DNA of 64,000 nucleotides from Lactococcus paracarnosus. GTDB lineage: Bacteria > Bacillota > Bacilli > Lactobacillales > Streptococcaceae. The notes beneath the pieces are model-generated. The model had not been told where the DNA came from, ran no database searches, and saw nothing but the letters and a program-made list of their open reading frames with translations. Positions 1 through 8,859 of this stretch are shown piece after piece. The stretch covers positions 1,984,001-2,048,000 of the forward strand of contig NZ_CP017195.1 of NCBI RefSeq assembly GCF_006770285.1. The letters run 5' to 3'. Within the stretch, counting starts at the first letter, position 1, and every line of letters starts with the position of its first letter. The position numbers were made by a program, and so were the translations under genes.

Positions 1-2
1 CA

Positions 3-191
3 CTTGGAGAAGAAAAAAAAGTTTTGAATTTGACTTTTTTTGTTAATGGTTCAGCTTGTTTGATTATGATTATATGCCAATTACTATCGATGAGTAGCTT
101 TACTTTCCTTTATGTGATGAATGGTTTGGCTTTGTTACTACTAAGTATTACTTTCATCTGGAAATTGAAAATGAAAATGAAATTAATGTAG
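3..191 (+). CDS. C-terminal fragment of a membrane protein (probable MFS transporter)
   Basis: An open frame enters from the left edge and ends at a TAG after 62 codons. It encodes two hydrophobic stretches (about residues 9-28 and 33-53 of the fragment) separated by a short turn, then a lysine-rich tail. This looks like the last two membrane helices and cytoplasmic end of a 12-helix exporter. The start and most of the protein lie outside the window, so the family call is an inference from topology only. Confidence 0.5.
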   Translation, partial: LGEEKKVLNLTFFVNGSACLIMIICQLLSMSSFTFLYVMNGLALLLLSITFIWKLKMKMKLM

Positions 192-279
192 CATGACCGT
201 TTCGTATTTTCATTAGAACTGTCGTGCGCTCTTCAGTTCTAATTATGAACCTGAAAAATGCCATATTACATTTTAGTAC

Positions 280-312
280 AAAAAATCCATCAGCAAAATG
301 ATAGATTTTTTT
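280..312 (+). terminator. Probable terminator of the upstream membrane-protein gene
   Basis: An A-rich arm (AAAAAATC, mismatch, ATCA) pairs across a 6-base loop with TGAT, mismatch, GATTTTTT, and runs into a T tract. The stem is AT-rich and imperfect, so efficiency is uncertain. Confidence 0.45.
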
Positions 313-454
313 TATGTTTAAAATTAAGTAATGACTAGATCACAGAATTGGTGGACTAATGTTCTGTTTCTTTGGTCATCTATCTGTCGTGTCAAAATCA
401 GTTACATCTTATCCTGCCTAACTTAAACAAACAACAATAAGCCTAAAACACTAG

Positions 455-503
455 TTGACATTGTATACTAGCTGTGCTAAACTTTATCCATAAGCTAGTA
501 TAC
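455..503 (+). promoter_or_regulatory. Promoter and operator of the PadR gene
   Basis: TTGACA at 455-460 is followed after 17 bases by TAAACT at 478-483. A perfect 11-base inverted repeat, GTATACTAGCT (463-473) and AGCTAGTATAC (493-503), places one arm inside the spacer and the other near the expected transcription start. PadR proteins are dimers that commonly repress their own promoter through such dyads, so this is the likely autoregulatory operator. Confidence 0.7.
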
Positions 504-531
504 ATTATATAGTAGCAAGGAGATAAAATCA

Positions 532-873
532 TTGACTATCAACAGCCAATTGCTTAAAGGGACATTAGATGGTGCTATACTCATTATGATTTCAAAAGGT
601 GAAACTTACGGGTATGAAATTACAAAAAAACTAGAGATGATCGGATTTCTGTCTATAGCTGCAGGAACTATCTATCCAATTTTACAAAAATTAGAGCGAG
701 AAGCCTATATTACAGGAGACATGAAAGCCTCTTCTGAGGGACCCAAACGGAAATATTTTACAATAACCGAAAAGGGACTAGACAAGTTACACGCTTTTTT
801 TAGTGATTGGGCAACACTCACAGTGGCTATGGAAAACTTGATACAAGAATTTGAAAGCGATGAGGACAAGTAA
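532..873 (+). CDS. PadR family transcriptional regulator
   Basis: This 113-residue protein has the PadR winged-helix pattern: an N-terminal helix, the signature GxTYGYEI around residues 24-31, a GTIYPILQKLE recognition region around 45-55, a PKRKYFTITEKG wing, and a C-terminal dimerisation helix. The start is TTG, supported by AAGGAGAT eight bases upstream; there is no better ATG. Its promoter carries a perfect dyad, suggesting autorepression. The next gene on the same strand encodes a membrane protein, an arrangement common for PadR regulators with HAAS-type partners. The inducing ligand or stress cannot be told from sequence. Confidence 0.85.
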   Translation: MTINSQLLKGTLDGAILIMISKGETYGYEITKKLEMIGFLSIAAGTIYPILQKLEREAYITGDMKASSEGPKRKYFTITEKGLDKLHAFFSDWATLTVAMENLIQEFESDEDK

Positions 874-933
874 CCAGTATCCTAACACCCATACTTGCTA
901 TTTGATAGCTAATTATTAGAGAGGTAATCATGC

Positions 934-1527
934 ATGACAACTATAGGACAGCAGTTTAAAGCAGATAAAGCGGAACATATAAAAAACAAAGCACTTATAG
1001 ACCAAATGACCCCTGAAAATAAAGCGTATGATGAGACCTTCGTCGCATCATTATATGCACCTTATCAGTTGTCAGGCAAAGATAGTCGAAGCCTGCCAGA
1101 CATTATAGAGACTGTACGAGCTGATATCTTATTAGCTCAAAAAACGCAGCAAGCAGCAGAATCTTATTTCGGTATGCAAGCTGAAACCCTTGCCAGACAA
1201 TTTATAGATACCTTACCTCAAAAAACGCTAAAACAAAAAATTAAAAGACAAGGTCTCATTTCAGCCTATTTAGCTGTCATTTTCGCAATCATTTTCTTTA
1301 CCCCTTTGTTTGGTGGCGGATTAACGCCTCAAAATATTGGCCTTTTTACATTAACCCTGCTACTAAACTTATGCTTACTATATGTTGATTTATATGTACC
1401 AGATTGGCTATTTACACTTTTCCCTCAAAAGAGTCATAAAACGCGTGATTGGATTAAAAACTATCTGACAGCTGGAATCGCAACACTCTTTCTTATCATC
1501 ATTCTGATTGTAAAATACTTACTTTAA
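934..1527 (+). CDS. Membrane protein, likely partner of the PadR regulator
   Basis: The 197-residue product has a soluble helical N-terminal part (residues 1-100) containing a PDIIETVRADI segment reminiscent of HAAS/DUF1700-like domains that accompany PadR regulators, then three predicted membrane helices (about 108-126, 134-154, 177-197). The ATG at 934 is preferred over the ATG at 930 because the latter opens a nine-codon frame only, and AGAGAGG sits nine bases upstream of 934. It lies 60 bases after the PadR gene and is followed by a terminator, so the two probably form one unit. I cannot assign a biochemical role. Confidence 0.7.
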   Translation: MTTIGQQFKADKAEHIKNKALIDQMTPENKAYDETFVASLYAPYQLSGKDSRSLPDIIETVRADILLAQKTQQAAESYFGMQAETLARQFIDTLPQKTLKQKIKRQGLISAYLAVIFAIIFFTPLFGGGLTPQNIGLFTLTLLLNLCLLYVDLYVPDWLFTLFPQKSHKTRDWIKNYLTAGIATLFLIIILIVKYLL

Positions 1528-1559
1528 GCATGTAAACATAATAGGGTTCATACACATAC

Positions 1560-1597
1560 AAAAGTCACAATGCTGTCATAAGCTTGGTGACTTTTTT
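1560..1597 (+). terminator. Rho-independent terminator of the PadR unit
   Basis: AAAAGTCAC pairs with GTGACTTTT, closing an 18-base loop, and the 3' arm continues into a T run. Confidence 0.75.
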
Positions 1598-1738
1598 GTA
1601 TCCTAACATTTTCCATTTTTTTCGATATCTACTTGCCTAAATAACAGCAGCATAACTCACTTATTGGCATAAAAATAATCGCTATCCATGATAACGACTA
1701 TTACTATTATTTGGCTTTTTCTAAACTTTTTTACAAGG

Positions 1739-2596
1739 TTAGGCTAGAAGTTCTGAAATGGCCTCAGTTACAGGCGTTAGCGCATGACCAAGTAAGGTTT
1801 CAAAATCAGTACTTGTGACGTCAAGCTCGCCAGCTGAGATATCTGATTGGATGGCTGTTACAATCCCAACTACTTCACTTGGTAAACCAGCAGACACTAA
1901 GGCTGCTTTGTAATCAGAAATCGTCATTGAGACCGCATCAATCGTTTTACCAGTCGCAGTTTCCAAGGCTTGGTGCAGATCAGCATAGCTTAAACGGGGG
2001 CCAGAAAGTTCGTAGATATAGTTATCATCGAAAGATTGGACAAGCGCTTGTGCTGCTGCTTCAGCGTATTCTCTTTTCAAGGCCCAAGCCACTTTGCCTT
2101 CACCACCGGCATAGACAAAGCCTTTCCCAGCAAGGGCATCCTGGAAGATACTGAGTTCATTTTCCAAGTACCAGTTGTTACGTAAAATCTTATACGTTAT
2201 GCCAGATTGTTTAATCATGGCTTCTGTGGCAATATGGTCAGGTGCCAGTACAGAATGAGACCCCTCAGCATTTGCTAGGCTGGTGTAAACGAGGTTTACA
2301 ATACCAGCTGCTTTAGCGGCTTCAATAACATGCTTATGTTGCAATTCACGGCTCACGGCTTGACCGGGTGCACCAGAGACAAACATGAGTGTTTCAATCC
2401 CAGAAAAAGCGTTAACAAGACTCTCTTTATCTGAATAATCGCCAATACGTACCGCATAGCCTGCTTCAGCAAAAGGCATGCCTTTTGCTTCTGAACGCAC
2501 TAATACTGCTATCTCATCATGAGAAACTGTTTTAGAAAGTGCTTTTAAAACACCATTGCCAAGGCCACCTGTTACACCAGTAATTAAATAAGTCAT
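1739..2596 (-). CDS. NmrA-like NAD(P)-binding oxidoreductase (QOR2-type)
   Basis: The 285-residue protein begins with a Rossmann dinucleotide-binding motif, TGVTGGLG, at residues 7-14 and continues with the atypical-SDR NmrA pattern (GDYSDKESLV, VYTSLANA, ILRNNWYLEN). The closest family I recognise is the NmrA/QorB group, which reduces quinones or acts as an NADPH-linked redox sensor. Its promoter (TTGACA-17-TATCAT) carries a GTAACT/AGTTAC dyad, and an Rrf2 regulator gene lies immediately upstream on the same strand behind its own terminator. This suggests control by that regulator in an electrophile or redox response; the substrate is unknown. Confidence 0.8.
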   Translation of the reverse strand: MTYLITGVTGGLGNGVLKALSKTVSHDEIAVLVRSEAKGMPFAEAGYAVRIGDYSDKESLVNAFSGIETLMFVSGAPGQAVSRELQHKHVIEAAKAAGIVNLVYTSLANAEGSHSVLAPDHIATEAMIKQSGITYKILRNNWYLENELSIFQDALAGKGFVYAGGEGKVAWALKREYAEAAAQALVQSFDDNYIYELSGPRLSYADLHQALETATGKTIDAVSMTISDYKAALVSAGLPSEVVGIVTAIQSDISAGELDVTSTDFETLLGHALTPVTEAISELLA

Positions 2597-2619
2597 CTGT
2601 TAGTCTCCTTTTATTAGTT

Positions 2620-2676
2620 GTAACTTTTTTAGTTACTTCTTATCTACATGATAGCAAAGGTATATCGTCCTGTCAA
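2620..2676 (-). promoter_or_regulatory. Promoter with dyad operator for the NmrA-like gene
   Basis: On the minus strand TTGACA (2671-2676) and TATCAT (2648-2653) are 17 bases apart. Just downstream, GTAACT (2620-2625) and AGTTAC (2631-2636) form an inverted repeat with a 5-base T-rich centre, positioned to block early transcription. Confidence 0.7.
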
Positions 2677-2696
2677 CAATTATGAATTTGATGAGT

Positions 2697-2735
2697 AAAA
2701 AAATCTAGCACACGATACGTTGACGTGTACTAGAT
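2697..2735 (-). terminator. Terminator of the Rrf2 regulator gene
   Basis: A 12-base stem (2703-2714 with 2724-2735, one wobble pair) is followed on the minus strand by a T run at 2697-2702. The stem reaches into the stop codon of the upstream gene. Confidence 0.85.
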
Positions 2736-3172
2736 TAGGCTTGATCTATTATTTTTTCCTTGGCATTGACAAGTAGGTCTGCGACTGTCTTATTTTTAAG
2801 GTAGGTCTCGAGTGCAAGTTGCGCTTGTAGCAGATCATCATCTAGTAAGCTATGAATCGTTTTACCAACTGGGCAAGCCGGATTTGGCTGTTCATGAAAC
2901 TTGAAAAGACCAACTTCTGAAACGACTGCTACTGCTTCATAGACATCTAAATAGGTAATGGTTTTAGGATCTCTTGAAATGCTTGCACCTCCGCTACCAC
3001 GTTTAACTGTGACGATGTCGGCTGTTCTGAGTTGTGAAAGCAGCCTGCGAATGATGACAGGATTGACCCCAATAGAGCCTGCCATGAATTGACTTGTGAC
3101 TTTTTCCTCCTTGAAAATATCCATGACAGTTAACATGTGTAGGGCAATAGTAAAGCGACTTGATAGGGGCAT
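2735..3172 (-). CDS. Rrf2 family transcriptional regulator
   Basis: The 145-residue protein opens with the Rrf2 winged-helix sequence PLSSRFTIALHML and has the conserved helix SIGVNPVIIRRLLSQL and wing GSGGASISRDP. A longer frame exists, but a consensus promoter (TTGACA-17-TATAAT) lies inside that extension, so the ATG at 3172 with GGAGA upstream is the real start. Only one cysteine (in NPACPVGK) is present, unlike the three-cysteine iron-sulfur members such as IscR, so this looks like the YwnA-like subgroup, possibly a thiol-based redox sensor. It is followed by the NmrA-like oxidoreductase, its probable target. Confidence 0.85.
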   Translation of the reverse strand: MPLSSRFTIALHMLTVMDIFKEEKVTSQFMAGSIGVNPVIIRRLLSQLRTADIVTVKRGSGGASISRDPKTITYLDVYEAVAVVSEVGLFKFHEQPNPACPVGKTIHSLLDDDLLQAQLALETYLKNKTVADLLVNAKEKIIDQA

Positions 3173-3187
3173 AAATTTCTCCAATGT

Positions 3188-3235
3188 AAAGATTAAAGTT
3201 ACATTCATTATAGTCAAGCCTAGTGATAATGTCAA
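3188..3235 (-). promoter_or_regulatory. Consensus promoter of the Rrf2 gene with shared half-site
   Basis: TTGACA (3230-3235) and TATAAT (3207-3212) are separated by exactly 17 bases on the minus strand. Just downstream is TGTAACTTT, the same half-site found in the dyad of the NmrA-like gene promoter, which suggests that the regulator controls both promoters. Confidence 0.75.
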
Positions 3236-3331
3236 CTCTTTCACGTTTAAATGTTGCCAACCACTATTAAGCTAATCTAGAGCACCTAAAAAAAATTGGC
3301 ATAAAAAGCATAGCTCAACCTATAAGTGTCA

Positions 3332-4543
3332 CTAATTTGATACTGCCTTAAGTCCCTTTTTATATAGATAAATAACAGCTACATAGACTAGAGAAGTTAT
3401 CACAAAAGGTACTTGAACAGGTAAAACTGTAAATAGATAACCATATACCACTTGTCCTACAGGAACTAAACCGATAAACATCGTTGTTAAGATCCCATTC
3501 ACTCTTCCCGAGAATTGAGCTTCTATTTTTGTCTGTAAAAGCGTCATGATCGCGATATTCAATATGCCCTCAACAAAGGATACACAGAAAATAAAACCTA
3601 AATATAGGGCATAACGATAATCATAGCCGTTCAAGCCACTTATAAGTCCTAAAATCAGGACCAAACTGGCTAAAATCTGCATACTTAAAATAAAGAGACG
3701 TGCCAAAGAAAGCTTAGCCTTAATGAAACTAAAAATAAAGGGACTAAAAAAAGCTGCTACAATCCCAACTGATTCAATTAATGAAAATTGTGTGTTTGAT
3801 ACCTTAAATATTAATTTGGCAACTACACCATTCCCAACACTAAATAAGGGAATAGAAAAAAAGTTCAAAATCATCACACAAATCGCCGTATGCCATAAGA
3901 GCTGATTCCCTTTCATATACTGAAATCCCTTAACAAAATCGCTACCGAATTGTTTCAGCGTCTTAGTCTCACTGACCTGTTTGAAGTAGTCATTTTTTAA
4001 TAGGTATATCAAGACATTTGACAAAATAAACGACAAACCATTGCATATTAAGACTGTTTTAATGCCCATTAAGCTGTAAACACTAGCTCCAATCAACGGA
4101 GCGACTACCGCTTGAATCGAATCAGTAAAAGACATGACTGTATATGCCTGTGATAACTCCTGCTCGCCACTTGCAATCAATTTTATGGTACCTGCACTTG
4201 CTGGTGAGTAGCATGCAGCAAGTAAACCCAGACAAATGACCATGATAAACAGTAGAACGAGATTATTTTTGTCTAAAAAGAGAGTCACTAGACAAATGAC
4301 ACTAAAATTTAAAACATTTAACAACAGCAATATTTTTTTCTTATTAAACCAATCTGTTAAAACACCAAAAAAAGGGCCGAAAATAACACGTGGCAAGATG
4401 GCACTTGCTAGCATTAACGAAAATAATTGACTTGATTTTGTCATATCTAAAATGTAGATAGCGAGGGCTGCTGCCTGAATTGAACTACCTACAGACGAAA
4501 TAAAGTCAGATGAAATTAAGTAAAGTAATTGTTTATTTTTCAA
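3332..4543 (-). CDS. MFS transporter, macrolide-efflux-like
   Basis: The 403-residue protein is hydrophobic throughout with about twelve membrane helices. An N-terminal SSDFISSVGSSIQAAALAIY helix and a GPFFGVLTDWFNKKK loop between helices 2 and 3 match the motif-A region of the drug exporter branch that includes MefA-like proteins. The start is TTG at 4543, preceded by a weak AGAAAG; the next Met is after helix 1, so the TTG is preferred. It stands alone and the substrate cannot be told. Confidence 0.8.
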   Translation of the reverse strand: MKNKQLLYLISSDFISSVGSSIQAAALAIYILDMTKSSQLFSLMLASAILPRVIFGPFFGVLTDWFNKKKILLLLNVLNFSVICLVTLFLDKNNLVLLFIMVICLGLLAACYSPASAGTIKLIASGEQELSQAYTVMSFTDSIQAVVAPLIGASVYSLMGIKTVLICNGLSFILSNVLIYLLKNDYFKQVSETKTLKQFGSDFVKGFQYMKGNQLLWHTAICVMILNFFSIPLFSVGNGVVAKLIFKVSNTQFSLIESVGIVAAFFSPFIFSFIKAKLSLARLFILSMQILASLVLILGLISGLNGYDYRYALYLGFIFCVSFVEGILNIAIMTLLQTKIEAQFSGRVNGILTTMFIGLVPVGQVVYGYLFTVLPVQVPFVITSLVYVAVIYLYKKGLKAVSN

Positions 4544-4620
4544 AGTCAGTTGCTTTCTAAATAATGAAGACTATTCGTTTTCAAGTCCAACTTGATGTTA
4601 TACTTAAATGCCACCCTATT

Positions 4621-4655
4621 AAAGTAAAGAAAGACTAACCACGAGGGTCAGCCTT
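4621..4655 (-). terminator. Probable terminator of the glmU-pepC run
   Basis: Ten-base arms (4631-4640 and 4646-4655, with two G-T wobbles) form a tight hairpin just past the pepC stop; the following minus-strand sequence is T-rich but not a pure T run. Confidence 0.6.
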
Positions 4656-4675
4656 AATTTCCTATACGATAAAAC

Positions 4676-5995
4676 TTAAGCAAGTGCGCCCATTGGATCC
4701 CATGGTAAAAGGGTCACTGGTTGCGCTTCATATGCTGCTAGTTCTGCTTCACTCAAGAATTCTTTTCTGACAACGATTTGGTAAGTGTACTCATCCATCC
4801 AAGCATCAGATGCTGTGAAGTAGCCTTTTTTACCAACTTTATCGCCCCAAGAATTTTCGACTTTCCATTTGACTGACTGACCAGCATCATCCAAATCAAC
4901 ACCTGTCAAGACCATAGCATGTGTCATTAATGATTCAGAATAATCCAAACGGCTCGCTTTATCTTGTGTAAAGTCGATATCCATCGCTGAAAAATCATAG
5001 GCGTCCATGGTCAAAAGACCATCTGTACGATTTGATTCTTGACCAACGTCACAACCAAACCAAACCGTTTCTCCAGCTTGCATTTGCGCAACCGCTAATT
5101 TTTTGAAACGATCCATATCAACATTTAAGTGACGGACATCACGCGCGCCGATTACGTTACCCAAAAATTCAACTGTGTAAGATTTGTTGTACGGTTTGTC
5201 AGCAGTTGGTGCATTAATGACACTGACATACTCATCGAGATTTAGATTAACAAATTTGTCGTAAAATGCTTGTGGTGTTACGCCTTCAACTTTGTTAAAG
5301 TTATTATCTTTATCACGATATGCAAAATCAAATTTTTGTGGTGGTAAACCAAGTGTCATGGCAAGATAGTTGAAGATTTCTTGTAACAATTCAGCTTTTT
5401 TAGCTGCTACATCGCCACCATTTTTGATTAGTTCACGTAAAATTTGCGCGTCTTGACGTAAGATTTTATTTAGATATTGATCAAGCTGGTGGCTAGCACT
5501 TGATGAAATAGATTCTGGATAGACATCCTTAGGCACAACACCATATTTTTGGAAGAGTGCGACGACCATATCCCATTGACCACCATCTTGTTGGGGTACA
5601 TCAAGTAAGAATTTTAATTTGCGATCGCCAAGTTCAAGCTCACTCGTTCCGATAATTTGTTCAAGGAACCAGTTTGATTTTTCATACTTATCCCAAAAGA
5701 AGGTATATGCTTGTGATAATTCAAAATTTTCAAGTTTAAACTCAGTTAACATTTTATGACGAAATGTATTCAAGGCAGCAAACATCCAGCAACGGCCAGA
5801 TTGTTTTTGATTGCTAACCGGATCATTTGTCAAATCAACTGAGAAAACAGGTAAATTGGCAGCATGTGAGGTGCGATTCTCAAGTGCATTGAGTAGGCCG
5901 TTTTTAGTTACAGCATTTTCAACCGCACCAAATTTTGCATTGCTGCTATAGTTATCAAATAACGATTGTGTAAAATCTTGTGTAAGTTCTGTCAT
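4676..5995 (-). CDS. pepC: Aminopeptidase C (bleomycin hydrolase family)
   Basis: PepC is a cytoplasmic thiol aminopeptidase of family C1 that releases N-terminal residues from peptides taken up by the cell. The catalytic Cys is in QSGRCWMF (Cys69), the His in SLMTHAMVLTG, and the Asn in VENSWGD. At 439 residues it matches the usual length of lactococcal PepC. A longer frame exists, but ATG at 5995 with GGAGGA upstream is the clear start; the extension would overlap nadD. It is the last gene of the glmU-to-pepC run, 31 bases after nadD, and is followed by a hairpin. Confidence 0.95.
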   Translation of the reverse strand: MTELTQDFTQSLFDNYSSNAKFGAVENAVTKNGLLNALENRTSHAANLPVFSVDLTNDPVSNQKQSGRCWMFAALNTFRHKMLTEFKLENFELSQAYTFFWDKYEKSNWFLEQIIGTSELELGDRKLKFLLDVPQQDGGQWDMVVALFQKYGVVPKDVYPESISSSASHQLDQYLNKILRQDAQILRELIKNGGDVAAKKAELLQEIFNYLAMTLGLPPQKFDFAYRDKDNNFNKVEGVTPQAFYDKFVNLNLDEYVSVINAPTADKPYNKSYTVEFLGNVIGARDVRHLNVDMDRFKKLAVAQMQAGETVWFGCDVGQESNRTDGLLTMDAYDFSAMDIDFTQDKASRLDYSESLMTHAMVLTGVDLDDAGQSVKWKVENSWGDKVGKKGYFTASDAWMDEYTYQIVVRKEFLSEAELAAYEAQPVTLLPWDPMGALA

Positions 5996-6026
5996 TGTTA
6001 TCCTCCGACGAATAGTATACCACTTT

Positions 6027-6593
6027 TCATTGATATATGCCATGATCCTGGATATAAGAGAGGACCTCAGCAGGGAGTAGAAAATTAGGCATATTGCCTA
6101 CTGAGATGCTGTTACGAATGTTGCTTGATGAGATATCCAAAAGCGGTAAATCAATTAATTGAACAGGATATTTAGGCACAGTTGCCATGGCTTGATGTCG
6201 ATCTACTGCAACAAATGTTACTAACTTAACTAAGTCATCGATTTTGTACCATTTATCTAAGTAGTCCACCATATCTCCGCCAATGATAAAGAAATAGTCA
6301 TTTTCCGGATGCTCAGTTGTCAACTTTAGCATGGTGTCATAGGTATAGGACTTGCCACCGCGCTCTATTTCCGATAAATTAAGTGATAAGTTAGGATAAC
6401 CTTTGATTGCTAACGCTAGCATGTTCACACGATCTTCAGCTGCGATGGTCGTTTTGCTATCGATGTGAGGTGGTTCATTTTCTGGCATTAATTGAACTTC
6501 ATCTAATCCAAGTCTTTGTTGGACTTGATCTGCAATAAATAGATGCGCATGGTGAACTGGGTTAAAGTTACCACCTAGAATACCGATCCTCAT
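6027..6593 (-). CDS. nadD: Nicotinate-nucleotide adenylyltransferase
   Basis: NadD joins ATP and nicotinate mononucleotide to make deamido-NAD. The nucleotidyltransferase signature [11 protein letters not shown] at the N-terminus and the ISSSNIRNS motif near the C-terminus are both present in a 188-residue protein. ATG at 6593 overlaps the nadE stop codon (ATGA), implying translational coupling; an in-frame TTG nine bases upstream is a less likely start. It sits between nadE and pepC in the NAD salvage block. Confidence 0.93.
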   Translation of the reverse strand: MRIGILGGNFNPVHHAHLFIADQVQQRLGLDEVQLMPENEPPHIDSKTTIAAEDRVNMLALAIKGYPNLSLNLSEIERGGKSYTYDTMLKLTTEHPENDYFFIIGGDMVDYLDKWYKIDDLVKLVTFVAVDRHQAMATVPKYPVQLIDLPLLDISSSNIRNSISVGNMPNFLLPAEVLSYIQDHGIYQ

Positions 6594-7417
6594 ACCTGCC
6601 AAAACGTATCAAAAACAGTAATCGGCAAGTGACGTTTATGTGTTGTTTTCAACCACCACTTTTCAATCACTTGACGTGATTTTTCAACTACTTGACGGCC
6701 TTCAAGATAGTCATCAATTTGATCATAGGTCACCCCTAAGGCAAGCTCATCAGCCAAACCTGGTTTGCCATCTTCCAAATCAGCCGTTGGGACTTTTTCA
6801 TAGATGGCTGGATCAGCTGCTAAATAAGCAAGTAATTGCTTACCTTGTCGCTTGTTCAGTCTGAAAAGGGGTAAAATATCCGCACCACCATCTCCAAACT
6901 TAGTGAAAAATCCTGTAATGTTTTCAGCCGCATGGTCGGTGCCTACGACTGCGCCAGCATTTGCACCAGCAATGGCATACTGGGTAATCATGCGTTGACG
7001 GGCTTTGATATTCCCCTTGTTGAAATCAGAAACCATTATCCCAGCTTCCGCTAAAGCTAAGACTTCACCATCAACTGCAGCCTTAATATTGACTGTCAGA
7101 CTTTGATCTGGCTTGATAAATGCAAGTGCACGTTGTGCATCTGCTTCATCATATTGGACACCGTAGGGCAAGCGAATGGCAATAAATTGATAGGCTGAAT
7201 CACCTGTTTCAGCACGCAAAGACTCGATTGCAAGCTGCGCTAAACGTCCTGCCAAACTTGAGTCTTGCCCCCCTGAAATACCCAAGACCAGTGTTTTCAA
7301 AAAAGGGTGTTGCTTTAAATAAGCTTTCAAAAAATCGACTGAACGTGCTACTTCTTCTGCTGGTGAAATAGCTGGTTTAACACCTAATTCTGAAATAATA
7401 TCATCTTGCAAAGTCAT
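6590..7417 (-). CDS. nadE: NH3-dependent NAD+ synthetase
   Basis: NadE amidates deamido-NAD to NAD using ammonia. The PP-loop ATP-binding motif GISGGQDSS is at residues 46-54, and [20 protein letters not shown], typical of NadE, follows. At 275 residues it has the short, glutaminase-free form. Its ATG overlaps the pncB stop by four bases (ATGA), so the pair is translationally coupled. Confidence 0.95.
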   Translation of the reverse strand: MTLQDDIISELGVKPAISPAEEVARSVDFLKAYLKQHPFLKTLVLGISGGQDSSLAGRLAQLAIESLRAETGDSAYQFIAIRLPYGVQYDEADAQRALAFIKPDQSLTVNIKAAVDGEVLALAEAGIMVSDFNKGNIKARQRMITQYAIAGANAGAVVGTDHAAENITGFFTKFGDGGADILPLFRLNKRQGKQLLAYLAADPAIYEKVPTADLEDGKPGLADELALGVTYDQIDDYLEGRQVVEKSRQVIEKWWLKTTHKRHLPITVFDTFWQV

Positions 7418-8859
7418 TTGTAAACATCCTTTCTCACTTCATCTATCAGTTTCATTTTATGGTCCCATACCTCTTGTGCCAAATCGACAGGGTAGTCCTG
7501 GGGATTTAAATCACGCTTATATTCATCCCATAGATCATCGAGTTTATCATTAAAATAAGCTTTGATTTCTGACAAACTAGGCACCTCATAAATCAGTTGT
7601 CCCTTGTCAAAAATAGGGACGAGAAGCGGTCTAGCTGTGAAATTCTTCAAGCGTTTCTTAATATAAGTATAGGTCGGATGAAACATCACGATTTCGTCTA
7701 ATTGGTTAGGGTCAACATCTGAAAATGTGATGTAGTCCCCTTCTGATTTGTTCTTATCTAAACTGCGAATACGCCAAACTTGTTTTTTACCAGGTGTTGA
7801 GACTTTTTCGGCATTACTAGAGAGCTTGATTGTATCTCGCATCTCACTGGTTTCTGTCTCAATCGACACGATCTTGTAAACTGCACCAAGTGCTGGTTGA
7901 TCATAGGCCGTGATCAATTTTGTACCCACACCCCAGACATCTATCTTAGCCTTTTGCATTTTTAGGTTCAGAATCGTGTTCTCATCTAGATCATTTGACG
8001 CATAGATTTTAGCAGCAGTAAATCCTGCATCGTCTAGTTGTTCTCTCACTTTTTTGGAAATATAAGCCATATCTCCAGAGTCAATACGCACCCCTTGAAA
8101 ATGGATCTGATTTTCCATTTCTTTAGCAACTTTAATCGCCGCGGGGACACCGATTTTTAAGGTATCATAAGTATCCACTAAGAAAACACAGTCACGATGC
8201 GTTGTCGCATAGGCTTTAAAGGCATCATAGTCATTACCATAGGCTTGCACCAGAGAATGGGCATGTGTACCAGAAACAGGAATACCAAATAATTTGCCTG
8301 CTCTCACGTTTGAGGTTGCATCGGCGCCACCGATAACAGCAGCCCGTGTTCCCCAAATCGCGGCATCCATTTCTTGCGCCCGTCTTGTCCCAAATTCAAG
8401 TAAAGGTGCATCGCCAATAACTGATTTGATACGTGCAGCCTTGGTCGCAATCAGCGTTTGAAAATTGACGATATTCAAAATCGCCGTTTCGACCAACTGA
8501 CATTGTGCCAAGGGACCTTCAATTTGCATAATCGGTTCATTAGCAAATACCAAGTCACCTTCTTTAGCTGATTTAACATCACAGGTAAAGGTCATCTCTG
8601 ACAAATAGGTTAAAAAGGATTCTGGATAACCAAGTTCCCTTAAGTAAGTAATATCATCTGCATCAAACTGTAGCCCTTTTAAGTAGTCAATGACACGTTC
8701 GAGACCTGCAAAAACAGCATAGCCATTTTTGAAAGGCATATCCCGAAAGTAAACTTCAAAAACGGCATGACGCTCAGAAATCCCCTTCTCAAAATAGACC
8801 TGCATCATATTCAGCTGGTATAGATCTGTATGCAATACTAGATTATCTGTCATCGTCAT
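7414..8859 (-). CDS. pncB: Nicotinate phosphoribosyltransferase
   Basis: PncB converts nicotinate and PRPP to nicotinate mononucleotide, the entry step of NAD salvage. The 481-residue protein carries typical family blocks: [12 protein letters not shown] near the start, [21 protein letters not shown], and VRIDSGDMA. The ATG at 8859 overlaps the mtnN stop (ATGA); a second ATG six bases on is possible. Together with nadE and nadD this gives a full path from nicotinate to NAD in three adjacent genes. Confidence 0.95.
   Translation of the reverse strand: MTMTDNLVLHTDLYQLNMMQVYFEKGISERHAVFEVYFRDMPFKNGYAVFAGLERVIDYLKGLQFDADDITYLRELGYPESFLTYLSEMTFTCDVKSAKEGDLVFANEPIMQIEGPLAQCQLVETAILNIVNFQTLIATKAARIKSVIGDAPLLEFGTRRAQEMDAAIWGTRAAVIGGADATSNVRAGKLFGIPVSGTHAHSLVQAYGNDYDAFKAYATTHRDCVFLVDTYDTLKIGVPAAIKVAKEMENQIHFQGVRIDSGDMAYISKKVREQLDDAGFTAAKIYASNDLDENTILNLKMQKAKIDVWGVGTKLITAYDQPALGAVYKIVSIETETSEMRDTIKLSSNAEKVSTPGKKQVWRIRSLDKNKSEGDYITFSDVDPNQLDEIVMFHPTYTYIKKRLKNFTARPLLVPIFDKGQLIYEVPSLSEIKAYFNDKLDDLWDEYKRDLNPQDYPVDLAQEVWDHKMKLIDEVRKDVYK

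Larger units (their letters stand above)
192..531. other. Intergenic region with terminator-like hairpin and PadR promoter
   Basis: No convincing gene is visible here. It holds a T-rich hairpin that could end the upstream transporter gene, and the promoter/operator of the PadR gene; both are listed separately. Confidence 0.6.

Noticed and set aside
930..959. ATG at 930 as start of the PadR partner gene
   Set aside because: That frame stops after nine codons; the next ATG at 934 has correct spacing to AGAGAGG.
3003..3260. 85-codon ORF overlapping the Rrf2 gene
   Set aside because: It is in another frame of the same strand within a clear Rrf2 gene and covers its promoter.
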